A stretch of DNA of 64,000 bases from Hymenobacter mucosus (lineage in GTDB: Bacteria > Bacteroidota > Bacteroidia > Cytophagales > Hymenobacteraceae). Shown piece by piece: positions 43,936-51,397 of the stretch. Below the pieces are notes generated by a model, which saw nothing but the letters and a program-made list of their open reading frames with translations, was not told where the DNA came from and searched no databases. The position numbers and the translations under genes were made by a program. Within the stretch, counting starts at the first letter, position 1, and the number at the start of each line of letters is the position of its first letter. The stretch is from the NCBI RefSeq assembly GCF_900188255.1, contig NZ_FZNS01000011.1, positions 1-64,000 on the forward strand. The letters are read 5' to 3'.

Positions 43936-44121
43936 CTAGGTCTTCTCGGGGAGGGGGAGGACGATGAAAGTAACTCCATCAATCGTGATGTGCTCCAGCT
44001 TACCCGCGTCTATCAACTGATAGATATAGCCCACGCCTACGCCCACTGCTCCGCTCCGCTTTACATAGGAACGAGCATAGGTGGAAATGAGCTGCAATCG
44101 GTCGGTGTCGATGAGTGGCAT
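43936..44121 (-). CDS. Antisense excisionase-like HTH protein 1
   Basis: The 61-residue protein has a MerR/excisionase-type winged HTH layout: YARSYVKRSGAVGVGVGYIYQLIDAGKLEHITIDGVTFIVLP. The start at ATG 44121 is chosen; an in-frame GTG at 44163 would add 14 residues. It is one of only three minus-strand genes in the phage part and has its own divergent control region with three repeated sites. It may be an excisionase, a local autoregulator or a part of a small immunity module. Confidence 0.6.
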   Translation of the reverse strand: MPLIDTDRLQLISTYARSYVKRSGAVGVGVGYIYQLIDAGKLEHITIDGVTFIVLPLPEKT

Positions 44122-44161
44122 AGGGTCGAATACGTGACTGACCCGCGAAAGTAAATTATTC

Positions 44162-44206
44162 ACTGTAAAGGTTTGTAGTTTACTGCAAAGGTAATACCTT
44201 TATAGT
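44162..44206. promoter_or_regulatory. Operator array facing HTH gene 1
   Basis: ACTGTAAAGGT (44,162-44,172), ACTGCAAAGGT (44,182-44,192, 20 bases apart) and the inverted ACCTTTATAGT (44,196-44,206) are three copies of an 11-mer with one or two differences. On the minus strand TACCTTTG sits within it and TTTG lies 16 bases upstream, a possible promoter for the HTH gene. Confidence 0.6.
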
Positions 44207-44304
44207 AAGCAAATCAGATAGTACCCCGGCAAGGGTCTTTTGATTACCGGCTGCCATCACAGCCCGCACCCCCTCAAAGCGTTTGCCGACGCTCTATCCG
44301 AGGT

Positions 44305-44339
44305 GCCCCGCGCCAACCATGATGGAGGTTGGCCGGGGC
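44305..44339 (+). other. Hairpin in the leader of the replication gene
   Basis: GCCCC-GCGCCAACC and GGTTGGC-CGGGGC form an imperfect stem of about 12 pairs with an 8-9-base loop, 21 bases before the replication gene start. It may be a leader structure or terminator-like element; no U run follows. Confidence 0.4.
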
Positions 44340-44359
44340 ATTCTCATTTACCGGCAACA

Positions 44360-45334
44360 ATGGAACAGAAACGCCCACTCTTTCCCATCTATGATATTAT
44401 AGAACACTGGCAGGCGTTTGCTTACAGTGAGCCACTAGTACGCCCTATCCATCATGCCTTGTATTATGCACTGGTGCAGATGTGTAAGCGCCGCGGTGGC
44501 ACCCAGCGGTTTAACTTGCCTTACACCGACGGGATGCAAGCCAGTAATATTGGCTCTCGCAACACCTATCTAACCGCCTTGCGGGAATTGGAAACCTGGG
44601 GCTTTGTCGAGTACACCCCGGGCGCGAATGGCTTAAAAGCACCTATAGTACATGTCAAATTTTGCGCATCTGCTGAGCATCTGGTTGACATCTACCGATA
44701 CGCTAGCTGCGCATCTGCTGATACATCTGCTGAGCACATTATAAAAGAGGTTAAAAGGTTAAAGGACGAAGGCGAAGAAAAGGGCGTCGTCATTGAAAAT
44801 CTCCAAAAGGAAATTCTTCAACTGAAAGCCCAACTAGCCGCCCAACCTTCTAAAAGCCCCGACCCAGCCAAGCAAGTTGCGGTGGCGCTGACCGACCCCG
44901 CCGACGAACAGCACTGGAGCGAAGGCCCGCTTACCAAGCCTAGAGCCTTCCAAGCTATCTGCGAACGGCTCGGCTTTCTCGACATCGATTTCGAGTACTA
45001 CCGTCGACAAGCCCTGATTGCGGCGGAAGATAACAACATCAGCCGCACGATTGCCCAGTGGAACAGTTGGGTGCGCAACTTTTTCGAGTACCGCCTGAAA
45101 GCCGGCCCCCTGCTTAAACCTACCTCCGGCCAAACACTGCCCTCGCAGCCAACGCCGAAAGACCAGCTGCCCAAGCCAGGCCAGGAGAAGCCCGGGCAAA
45201 TCATCTACATCGACGGCGTACCCGGGGATCAGAACATGGACCGGATGAAAGCCGCCTCCTACCTGAGTCACTTCCCCGCTGCCGTCGTCGTGTCGCTGGC
45301 CTACCCCCAAAAGCCCTACCAGAACAAGCCATGA
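44360..45334 (+). CDS. Phage replication initiator-like protein (winged helix)
   Basis: The 324-residue protein begins MEQKRPLFPIYDIIEHWQAF. It has an N-terminal winged-helix region of Bacteroidota phage replication proteins (HHALYYALVQMCKRRGGTQRFNLPYTDGMQASNIGSRNTYLTALRELETWGFVEYTPG). A charged coiled coil (IIKEVKRLKDEGEEKGVVIENLQKEILQLKAQL) and a DnaD-like tail (YYRRQALIAAEDNNISRTIAQWNSWVRNFF) follow. It is directly upstream of a coiled-coil protein and a DnaB-like ATPase gene, so it is probably the origin-binding or helicase-loading protein. A TTG start at 44240 is unlikely. Confidence 0.8.
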   Translation: MEQKRPLFPIYDIIEHWQAFAYSEPLVRPIHHALYYALVQMCKRRGGTQRFNLPYTDGMQASNIGSRNTYLTALRELETWGFVEYTPGANGLKAPIVHVKFCASAEHLVDIYRYASCASADTSAEHIIKEVKRLKDEGEEKGVVIENLQKEILQLKAQLAAQPSKSPDPAKQVAVALTDPADEQHWSEGPLTKPRAFQAICERLGFLDIDFEYYRRQALIAAEDNNISRTIAQWNSWVRNFFEYRLKAGPLLKPTSGQTLPSQPTPKDQLPKPGQEKPGQIIYIDGVPGDQNMDRMKAASYLSHFPAAVVVSLAYPQKPYQNKP

Positions 45335-45732
45335 ACTTACCCGACCCCAAAGAACTGGAAGATGCCCGCTGGCAGCAGGAGTTTGCCGGCCGGAAGGTAG
45401 CTGAGTTCGTCGCCTCGATGCGCGAGTCGCTGCAAGCTCAACCCGCCGACACGCCGACTGCCCGCGCCCGCTACGACCGCAACCTGGCCTTCCTGCGCGC
45501 CCTGGAATTCTTCCTGACCTCCAACGCGACCCTGCTTGAACTACTTGACCAGCGCGAAGAGGAAATGAACTTGGAAATGGCCGACGCCCAGTTCAAGTAC
45601 ACCCAAATGGGCCTAGAACGTGATTTCTTCCAGCGCGAAGCCCAATCCGCTACCGCCCGCTTCTACCAAGAGCAAGACCTGTTCAAGCTGCTACAGGGCC
45701 GTTTCACCACTACCGTTCCGACCGATGTCTAA
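45331..45732 (+). CDS. Coiled-coil replication-module protein
   Basis: The 133-residue protein is almost entirely coiled coil (WQQEFAGRKVAEFVASMRESLQ; LLELLDQREEEMNLEMADAQFKYTQMGLERDFFQREAQ). It overlaps both its upstream (ATGA) and downstream gene. Its position between initiator and helicase suggests a helicase-loader or accessory role, which is inference. Confidence 0.6.
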   Translation: MNLPDPKELEDARWQQEFAGRKVAEFVASMRESLQAQPADTPTARARYDRNLAFLRALEFFLTSNATLLELLDQREEEMNLEMADAQFKYTQMGLERDFFQREAQSATARFYQEQDLFKLLQGRFTTTVPTDV

Positions 45733-46789
45733 CCGCCACCGCTACAACCCCAACCCGTTGGCGGCGCTGGACCCGGCCCCGCTACCCGGGCGCACTGTGC
45801 GGCCCACGCCGACGGCGCCGACGACGGTACCGCTGCCCATCCAAACCCTGGAGGACATCCTAGCCGCCGCTACGGACTTCTACCTGCATGGCACGGGCAA
45901 CGGTGAAACCACGCACTGGCCTTGCCTAGATGAGTTCTGGACGTGGCTCCGGAAAGAGATAACCGCCATTACAGGCTACGCCAACCAAGGCAAAAGCCGC
46001 TGGATAATGTCGGTAATGCTGCTCAAGGCCGTGTTTAGTGATTGGAAGTTCGTGGTGTGCATACCTGAAAACGAAGACGACTTCTACGTGGAAATGGCGG
46101 AAATCTTGGTGGGCATGACCTCCAACGTCAAGTTCTCCAACAACCGCATGAGCCTGGACCAACTGCAGCAGGCTATCCGCTGGCTCTATGACCACTTTCG
46201 CGTCGTAACCACTCCGGAGGGGGCAACGCCCGCTCAGCTACTGGACCGTTTTGCCGAGCTACACGCGGAAACGCCCTTTGATGGCTTGCTGATTGACCCG
46301 TGGAATCAGCTAACCCACGAATTTCAGAGCCGCGAAGACCTCTACTTGTCTACTCAGTTCAGTCTGCTCAAGCGGTTTGCCATCAAGCACAACATGGCCG
46401 TGATCATCACCGCCCACCCGGGCGGCGACGTGAAAGACAAGAACGGCAAGCTGCAGGTGCCTAACGCCTACAGCATCAGCGGCGGGAAGATGTGGGCCAA
46501 CAAGTTTGATAACGTGCTAGCCGTGTTCCGCCCCAACTTCCCTGAATCCGATGTCGAGCTATGGATTCACAAAATCAAGAAGCGGGGCCGCGTCGGTAAG
46601 CCAGGGCAGCTCGACCTGCTCTATGATGTGAAGAAGGCCCGCTACTTCCCACAAATAGGCGACATGCAGCACCCCTTAGAGGCCTGTCAATTCAATGCCC
46701 CGGGTACGCCACCCTCTGTTCAACACTTCCCGCCGTCGGAGTTTGACCGGCCCTCTGTCACAGTCAACAACGAACCAGCTCCCTTCTAG
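45725..46789 (+). CDS. DnaB-like replicative helicase/RecA-fold ATPase
   Basis: The 354-residue protein has Walker A GYANQGKS (residues 84-91) and Walker B FDGLLIDPWNQL (Asp191), with IIITAHPGGD (H-motif/sensor) and a C-terminal basic IKKRGRVGKPGQ. That is the RecA-type motor of superfamily 4 helicases without the usual DnaB N-terminal domain. It should unwind phage DNA at the fork. The start at 45725 overlaps the previous stop by 8 bases. Confidence 0.85.
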   Translation: MSNRHRYNPNPLAALDPAPLPGRTVRPTPTAPTTVPLPIQTLEDILAAATDFYLHGTGNGETTHWPCLDEFWTWLRKEITAITGYANQGKSRWIMSVMLLKAVFSDWKFVVCIPENEDDFYVEMAEILVGMTSNVKFSNNRMSLDQLQQAIRWLYDHFRVVTTPEGATPAQLLDRFAELHAETPFDGLLIDPWNQLTHEFQSREDLYLSTQFSLLKRFAIKHNMAVIITAHPGGDVKDKNGKLQVPNAYSISGGKMWANKFDNVLAVFRPNFPESDVELWIHKIKKRGRVGKPGQLDLLYDVKKARYFPQIGDMQHPLEACQFNAPGTPPSVQHFPPSEFDRPSVTVNNEPAPF

Positions 46790-46791
46790 CC

Positions 46792-47034
46792 ATGCCTACC
46801 TACATCATTACCTCGCACATCGAATTTCCCTCCAAAGTGCAGCCGATCAAAACTGGCACTATTCGCATGGAGATACCCGCCGCCAGTGAAGATGAAGCCA
46901 AGATCAAAGCAATGGCCTTTATCACAGGCAAGACCAAAGTTGTGATTGAGTCCTGCGAGAATAAAGACCGCAAGGAAACTACGGAGGCCGAGCTAAAGCG
47001 CGTGATGGAGCAGTTCGGCAACCTGTTCGGCTAG
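46792..47034 (+). CDS. Small phage protein, unknown function
   Basis: The 80-residue protein (PTYIITSHIEFPSKVQPIKTGTIRMEIPAASEDEAKIKAMAFI) is a beta strand-rich then helical protein with a C-terminal helix. It directly follows the helicase. No family is recognised. Confidence 0.55.
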   Translation: MPTYIITSHIEFPSKVQPIKTGTIRMEIPAASEDEAKIKAMAFITGKTKVVIESCENKDRKETTEAELKRVMEQFGNLFG

Positions 47035-47083
47035 CCCACCCCCTGCCACCCAGGAAGATTGTGAACGATAACGCTGCGTAACC

Positions 47084-47410
47084 ATGACACTAGACGAACT
47101 GAAAGACAAGACGACCGCTGAACTCTCTACACGCCTGCATCATTTAGCCATCCCTGTGCTAGAGGCAAAGAAGAAGTACGACGCCCTGCGACTGGAACAA
47201 GCCCTCTGTCAATCTGCCCGTGAACTGCATACTGATGGGGTGTGGATTGGCGACTTCGTGCGAACCCAGGAAAAGCCAAGCATTACCTACCAGGTGCAAC
47301 TAAGCGCCACAGGCCATGCGCAGTTGCAGCCTGTGGTCCGTGGCAAAGGTGCCGGTGCGCCCTTGCTGCTGTGGGAGGTTGGGCGGATTGAAAAGATTGA
47401 CGCTGCCTAA
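47084..47410 (+). CDS. Phage protein, unknown function
   Basis: The 108-residue protein has an N-terminal helix (TAELSTRLHHLAIPVLEAKKKYDALRLEQALCQSA) and a beta-rich C-terminus. It is flanked by 50- and 4-base gaps. The family is not recognised. Confidence 0.55.
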   Translation: MTLDELKDKTTAELSTRLHHLAIPVLEAKKKYDALRLEQALCQSARELHTDGVWIGDFVRTQEKPSITYQVQLSATGHAQLQPVVRGKGAGAPLLLWEVGRIEKIDAA

Positions 47411-47413
47411 GTG

Positions 47414-47590
47414 ATGAAGAAACGATTGAGAAAGAAGCTAGGGCAAGGCGAGTTTCGCAGCCCTAGCCGGCACACCAAACGCGAGCTAGAAGCCAATGCA
47501 CAGGTGTTCGCCTGTATTTCGGCCCTGATTGAGAATGTGGGCGAAGACAAGTTCATCAGCTGGATTGAAACGCATAACGAAGCGATATGA
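47414..47590 (+). CDS. Very small basic phage protein
   Basis: The 58-residue protein (MKKRLRKKLGQGEFRSPSRH then helical ELEANAQVFACISALIEN) has a basic N-terminus and helical core. Its stop overlaps the next start by ATGA. Confidence 0.5.
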   Translation: MKKRLRKKLGQGEFRSPSRHTKRELEANAQVFACISALIENVGEDKFISWIETHNEAI

Positions 47591-47754
47591 CCACCCTATT
47601 CATCATCCTCTACTTGCTGCCCATTGTGCCCCTGTACATCCTAGCCCGCATGGTAGATAGTAGCGTTGGAGCCGCCCTGTTTTGGGGCATCCTCTGGCCT
47701 GTGTCCTGCATTGCGCTGCTTTATCATGCATTGCGCGACCTGCTCCACATTTAG
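47587..47754 (+). CDS. Very small membrane protein
   Basis: The 55-residue frame starts MTTLFIILYLLPIVPLYILA and has a second hydrophobic stretch (AALFWGILWPVSCIALLY), so two membrane helices are likely. It is coupled upstream by ATGA. A lysis-related role cannot be claimed. Confidence 0.5.
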   Translation: MTTLFIILYLLPIVPLYILARMVDSSVGAALFWGILWPVSCIALLYHALRDLLHI

Positions 47755-47888
47755 CTCCCACCTCTCACAGTCCACAACGGAGCTAACCCCCTATTACGAG
47801 ATACCCCAGCGCTATGAGAGACCTCACAAAAGCTTTTGTACACAGCAATCCATGTCCTACTACTCAACCCCCAACATCTCGCAATCAC

Positions 47889-48137
47889 ATGGAAGAGTTT
47901 GAAATCACAGGGCAAGACACCCTAATCGCAGTGGGTAAGTTCAACAACAAAGCAGAAGCAATTGAGCAGTTCCGAAAGGATCACCCAGGGTATAGCATCA
48001 CCTCCATTAACGATCAAGAAGTGATTGGCTGGTATGAGTATTCGGGCCTTCCAGTGTTTGAAGATGACGACTATGTGACTGATGAGGAGGGTTGCTATTT
48101 CACCCAGCAAGAGGCAGAAGCGCTAAGGCAATCATAG
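47889..48137 (+). CDS. Small acidic phage protein, unknown function
   Basis: The 82-residue protein starts MEEFEITGQDTLIAVGKFNN and continues AIEQFRKDHPGYSITSINDQEVIGW before an acidic end (DDDYVTDEEGC). An upstream ATG at 47814 would add 25 unconvincing residues. No domain is seen. Confidence 0.55.
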   Translation: MEEFEITGQDTLIAVGKFNNKAEAIEQFRKDHPGYSITSINDQEVIGWYEYSGLPVFEDDDYVTDEEGCYFTQQEAEALRQS

Positions 48138-48180
48138 TCCCCATTCCACACGGCCTAGCGCCACTACAACCCTACCCGAT

Positions 48181-48930
48181 ATGAACCGACTAGACGAGAT
48201 ACGCGAGAGACTACAGGCCGCCACCCCAGGGCCGTGGAAATGGGATGGTAAGACCGGAGGCGAAGGAGCCTACATGGTAGATTCCCCCGATGGTGAGCCT
48301 ATCTGCCAAGTGTACGGCAATGGCTGGTGTGTGGAACGAGGGGAAGAGTATGGCGAGTATGACCATGCGCTTATCCTCAATGCCCCCACCGATATAGCCT
48401 ACCTCCTAGAACAGTTACAGGCTTCTCAAGTAGAGATAACGAGGTTGCTAAATGCAGGGGCCAAGCACGAACATGAGTTGTGTGACATTCTTGGCCCCGT
48501 GCTTGGCTTCCCAACTGGACCCTTTGAGGATGTATGCGCTGACTGTGTGGGCGGCCCATGTGCCCAAGTAGAGAAATGCAGCGAGCAGTGTTTAACTGCC
48601 CCATATTGCTCACCTGAGTTAGCCCGCACTGTGGTTGAACAGCTCCACGCCGCACAGGCAGAGGTAGCGGGGATGCGGGCGTGGAACAGCAGGCTGCAAC
48701 GTGCGCTATGGAAGAAGGATGCCCCATTAGGCAAGTATGAGACTCGCATTGCACAGGCATTAAAAGCCATAGATGCGCTGGAGTTGGATTACATCTTAGA
48801 TGACAACACCTGGGAACCGCGCCCTAATGGCTTTAGAAACCAAAATGAAGTGGCAAAAGCCATTGTGAAGCAGTTTGGATTTCAGCCACCCTCGCCAGGG
48901 ACGCAGGAAGGAGGGAAGGAGAATGGTTAG
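48181..48930 (+). CDS. Ead/Ea22-like phage protein, second copy
   Basis: The 249-residue protein begins MNRLDEIRERLQAATPGPWK, with the same ATPGPW motif as the 39,877 gene. It adds a cysteine-rich middle (CDILGPVLGFPTGPFEDVCADCVGGPCAQVEKCSEQC) that suggests metal binding or disulfides. The helical C-terminus resembles coiled coils of Ea22-type proteins. Function unknown. Confidence 0.65.
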   Translation: MNRLDEIRERLQAATPGPWKWDGKTGGEGAYMVDSPDGEPICQVYGNGWCVERGEEYGEYDHALILNAPTDIAYLLEQLQASQVEITRLLNAGAKHEHELCDILGPVLGFPTGPFEDVCADCVGGPCAQVEKCSEQCLTAPYCSPELARTVVEQLHAAQAEVAGMRAWNSRLQRALWKKDAPLGKYETRIAQALKAIDALELDYILDDNTWEPRPNGFRNQNEVAKAIVKQFGFQPPSPGTQEGGKENG

Positions 48931-49000
48931 TCTCATAATTCTGGCCTTCGCGCTCTGGTTTCTTTACAGCGATTCGCACCGCACCAAGCGCAAGCCATGA
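48923..49000 (+). CDS. Mini membrane peptide
   Basis: The 25-residue frame (MVSLIILAFALWFLYSDSHR then TKRKP) has one hydrophobic helix and a basic end. Its ATG follows GGAGGGAAGGAGA, and its stop overlaps the next start. It is a plausible small membrane peptide. Confidence 0.45.
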   Translation: MVSLIILAFALWFLYSDSHRTKRKP

Positions 49001-49323
49001 ACGCCCGCATTGCCGCCCAACTGCGAGCCCAGGGAGTAGACCCCGGCACCCTGCAACCACTCAAGCGCGGAAACAGCCCCGTAGCGCCCTCGCTACCGCC
49101 AGGTAGCCCAATCCCACCACTTACACCCGTAGGAGGGCAGGAAGGGGTGAAAAACAAGGGTAAAACCACTGGTCAGGAGTTACCCACCCTTCGCCCCCGG
49201 TTTCAGATAGCCACCCACGCGGGCTACCCCGGTCTACGCATGGTACTATGGGGCCTCACCGATGAGCAAGTACAGCACCTACGAACAGCTGCTTTGGGAA
49301 TAGGGGTATTGGAACAGAACTAA
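48997..49323 (+). CDS. Phage protein, unknown function
   Basis: The 108-residue protein has a proline/glycine-rich middle (SLPPGSPIPPLTPVGGQ) and a C-terminal region with GLRMVLWGLTDEQVQHLR. No domain is recognised. It is coupled upstream by ATGA. Confidence 0.5.
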   Translation: MNARIAAQLRAQGVDPGTLQPLKRGNSPVAPSLPPGSPIPPLTPVGGQEGVKNKGKTTGQELPTLRPRFQIATHAGYPGLRMVLWGLTDEQVQHLRTAALGIGVLEQN

Positions 49324-49335
49324 CAGAAACGAGAT

Positions 49336-49527
49336 ATGCTGATAACACTGCATTGCCATGTAGCCCTCAACACAGCTTCAGTTGATGAAGATGTTGAAGT
49401 AGAAGTACCAGATGAATTTGCTGACTGGACTCAAACAGAACAGTTTGAATACCTAGAAGATGAATACAACCAATGGCTAGGGTCTAACATGGATTCAGGA
49501 TACAATTTTACCCTCCATGACCAGTAA
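49336..49527 (+). CDS. Small acidic phage protein
   Basis: The 63-residue acidic protein (TASVDEDVEVEVPDEFADWTQTEQFEYLEDEYNQW) overlaps the next start by 11 bases. The acidic, helical composition is its only notable feature. Confidence 0.5.
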   Translation: MLITLHCHVALNTASVDEDVEVEVPDEFADWTQTEQFEYLEDEYNQWLGSNMDSGYNFTLHDQ

Positions 49528-49798
49528 ACCACCCCGCACGAGCAACTATGATAAGCTGTTGCAAGTCTGCCTCGATCTACATGAGGAATACGAAGACCAC
49601 AGTAAGCCCGGTGGCTACAAGCTCGGTAGCCACGACCCCGAAAATGCCCGCATCACCCTCTATAATGTGGAGAACACCCCAGCGGGATTAGCCACCCTTC
49701 GCAAGAAGTTAGATGCCGTGAAGGTCTCTTACCGACTGGTCGTGCTAGAACCCCACCGGTACCACAGCAACATTCACTTGATGGATATTGACGTATGA
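49517..49798 (+). CDS. Phage protein, unknown function
   Basis: The 93-residue protein (YDKLLQVCLDLHEEYEDHSKPGGYKLGSHDPENARITLYNVENTP) is a mixed alpha/beta protein. It overlaps both neighbours. No family is recognised. Confidence 0.5.
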   Translation: MTSKPPRTSNYDKLLQVCLDLHEEYEDHSKPGGYKLGSHDPENARITLYNVENTPAGLATLRKKLDAVKVSYRLVVLEPHRYHSNIHLMDIDV

Positions 49799-50310
49799 AA
49801 CCACCCCACGGAATACAGGCCTTCCACGGCACCCCGCCGGTGACGGGTCGGCCCGCTGCTACACCGGCTCGGGTAGTACAGGTTGGCCCACCTGCAACGA
49901 CCACCCCACCGAAACGCACCCACCTGACAGAACCCTTATTATCTGTCCGCCTCCCCAACCGCGTGACCTTATCGGCGGAGCTGGTCAAGCAGGTGAACGA
50001 CGCCCTGCGTGGACCTGGGGAGACCTTGCAGAATCAGCGTACCCGCTTTGGATTAGCTAGTCCTGTGGAGCTTGTCCCCGCCGCCCGCAACCTCAGCGGC
50101 GTATGGTACTTGGATGTGCGGGCCACCGCGGGGCGTCGGCTCCCGAAAACACCGGGCAGTCGGTATGAGTTTGCCACCTCCCACCACCTAGCCCCAGGAC
50201 ACTTCTCCCGCCCAATGGCAATCGGACAACCTCACCAGATGCGCTCCCGCCTCTCCTTTCGCTTGGGAGAACAAGTAGTTCCTGGGTACTTCGCACTGGT
50301 TGCTATGTAG
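49795..50310 (+). CDS. Phage protein, unknown function
   Basis: The 171-residue protein begins with a proline-rich, disordered region (about 50 residues) followed by a beta-rich domain (LLSVRLPNRVTLSAELVKQVNDAL; LSGVWYLDVRATAGRRLP). It is coupled upstream by a 4-base overlap. It could be a head or tail accessory, but nothing specific supports this. Confidence 0.5.
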   Translation: MKPPHGIQAFHGTPPVTGRPAATPARVVQVGPPATTTPPKRTHLTEPLLSVRLPNRVTLSAELVKQVNDALRGPGETLQNQRTRFGLASPVELVPAARNLSGVWYLDVRATAGRRLPKTPGSRYEFATSHHLAPGHFSRPMAIGQPHQMRSRLSFRLGEQVVPGYFALVAM

Positions 50311-50313
50311 GTT

Positions 50314-50784
50314 ATGAAGAACAGGGTATCGTATGGGTTAATAGACCGAGCGTTTTTAACCGCCTTCCTCAGAAATATTATCCAAGAAGCGGGGTGTTGG
50401 GTATGGAAGGGGTGGATGCAGAACGGAGTGCCTGTTTTCCGGTACAATTACATGTTGTTTTCCGCTCGCAAGACTTCCTATTTCACGTTCGTCTCAGCCA
50501 AGGGGGATAAGTATCAAACCACGTGCGGCAACCCACGTTGTATTCACCCTGACCACTTATCTATTTTAAATACAAAGCATTTCCACTTGGCTGATCTTGC
50601 ACGGCAAGGGACTGGCTACCAGCAACGCAAAACGCACTGTCCCCAAGGACACGCTTTGACTTATGATAATATCGTTCAGGCTAAGACCAGTAAATATCCG
50701 AAGGGGTATCGTCGGTGCCTTATATGCTATCGACAGCAGCAGCTAGCTTACGTACACAAAAAGCGAGGCAAAATACCCCTTTAG
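50314..50784 (+). CDS. HNH endonuclease next to the terminase genes
   Basis: The 156-residue protein has CGNPRCIHPDHLSIL (the HNH_3-type pattern with the final metal-binding His and the C-N-C order) and a second zinc site (CPQGHALTYDNI and RRCLICYRQQQ). HNH proteins beside terminase often assist DNA cutting at cos ends in HK97-type phages. A homing endonuclease is the alternative. It is 3 bases downstream of the previous gene and ends just before the packaging block. Confidence 0.8.
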   Translation: MKNRVSYGLIDRAFLTAFLRNIIQEAGCWVWKGWMQNGVPVFRYNYMLFSARKTSYFTFVSAKGDKYQTTCGNPRCIHPDHLSILNTKHFHLADLARQGTGYQQRKTHCPQGHALTYDNIVQAKTSKYPKGYRRCLICYRQQQLAYVHKKRGKIPL

Positions 50785-50797
50785 CAGGTCTTGCCTC
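50765..50797 (+). terminator. Weak hairpin at the end of the HNH gene
   Basis: GAGGCAA / TTGCCTC is a 7-bp stem with a 19-base loop straddling the HNH stop. It lies just before the duplicated 24-bp element. Terminator function is possible but not strong. Confidence 0.35.
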
Positions 50798-50800
50798 TTG

Positions 50801-50824
50801 CCCGCCCGATCCGTTCGACAACTT
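50801..50824 (+). repeat. Duplicated 24-bp leader element, copy 1
   Basis: The element starts CCCGCCCGATCCGTTCG and ends ACAACTT. It is exactly repeated at 60,049-60,072. The gap from its end to the small terminase start chosen here is 48 bases, the same as in copy 2, and both gaps share GGCGGGTAG near the start codon. Confidence 0.9.
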
Positions 50825-50872
50825 TCGCGGGTCTTGGCCCCTGCCTGCCTGCCGGGGCGGGTAGTTTCGTCT

Positions 50873-51397
50873 GTGGACCCGACAAAACCCGACACTTCAA
50901 CGCACGCGCACAAGCCCCTCGCTGTTTGGCGTAGAGCCTTTCTGGCCGTACTTGCTGACTGCGCCAATGTCAGCAAGGCGGCGCGCGCCGCGGAGGTGAA
51001 CCGGCAGTATTGCTATGAGTGCCGCGCCAATGACCCCTCTTTTGCTGAGGAATGGGACAACGCCTTAGAAGAGGCAACCGACAAGTTGGAAGAGCGCGCT
51101 TGGACCCGCGCCAATTTTGCCGATGTACAGTACAAGTTTACGAAGACCGGCGAACCGATTCTGCATCCCATTACTGGTGAGCCCTACTACGAGCATGTAG
51201 GCAGTGATACCGTACTCATTACTCTGCTCAAAGCCCACCGGCCCGATAAGTACAAAGACCGCAAGGAGGTTACTGGTAAGGACGGGGCTCCGTTGGTGCC
51301 ACCAGCCACCGACCTCACTAAACTTAGTCGAGAAGACAAGCTAGCCTTGCTGGCTATCCGTCGCAAGTTGCAGCCGAAGGAGGGCGACAGCGAATGA
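50873..51397 (+). CDS. Terminase small subunit
   Basis: The 174-residue protein has an N-terminal HTH region (LAVWRRAFLAVLADCANVSKAARAAEVNRQYCYECRANDPSFAEEWDNALEEATDKLEERAW) and then oligomerisation and C-terminal segments (KAHRPDKYKDRKEVTGKDGAPLV), typical of phage small terminases that recognise the packaging site. There is no ATG. GTG at 50873 is chosen because the leader element and spacing match those of the protease gene; a TTG at 50798 is the alternative. Its stop overlaps the large subunit start by 4 bases. Confidence 0.8.
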   Translation: MDPTKPDTSTHAHKPLAVWRRAFLAVLADCANVSKAARAAEVNRQYCYECRANDPSFAEEWDNALEEATDKLEERAWTRANFADVQYKFTKTGEPILHPITGEPYYEHVGSDTVLITLLKAHRPDKYKDRKEVTGKDGAPLVPPATDLTKLSREDKLALLAIRRKLQPKEGDSE

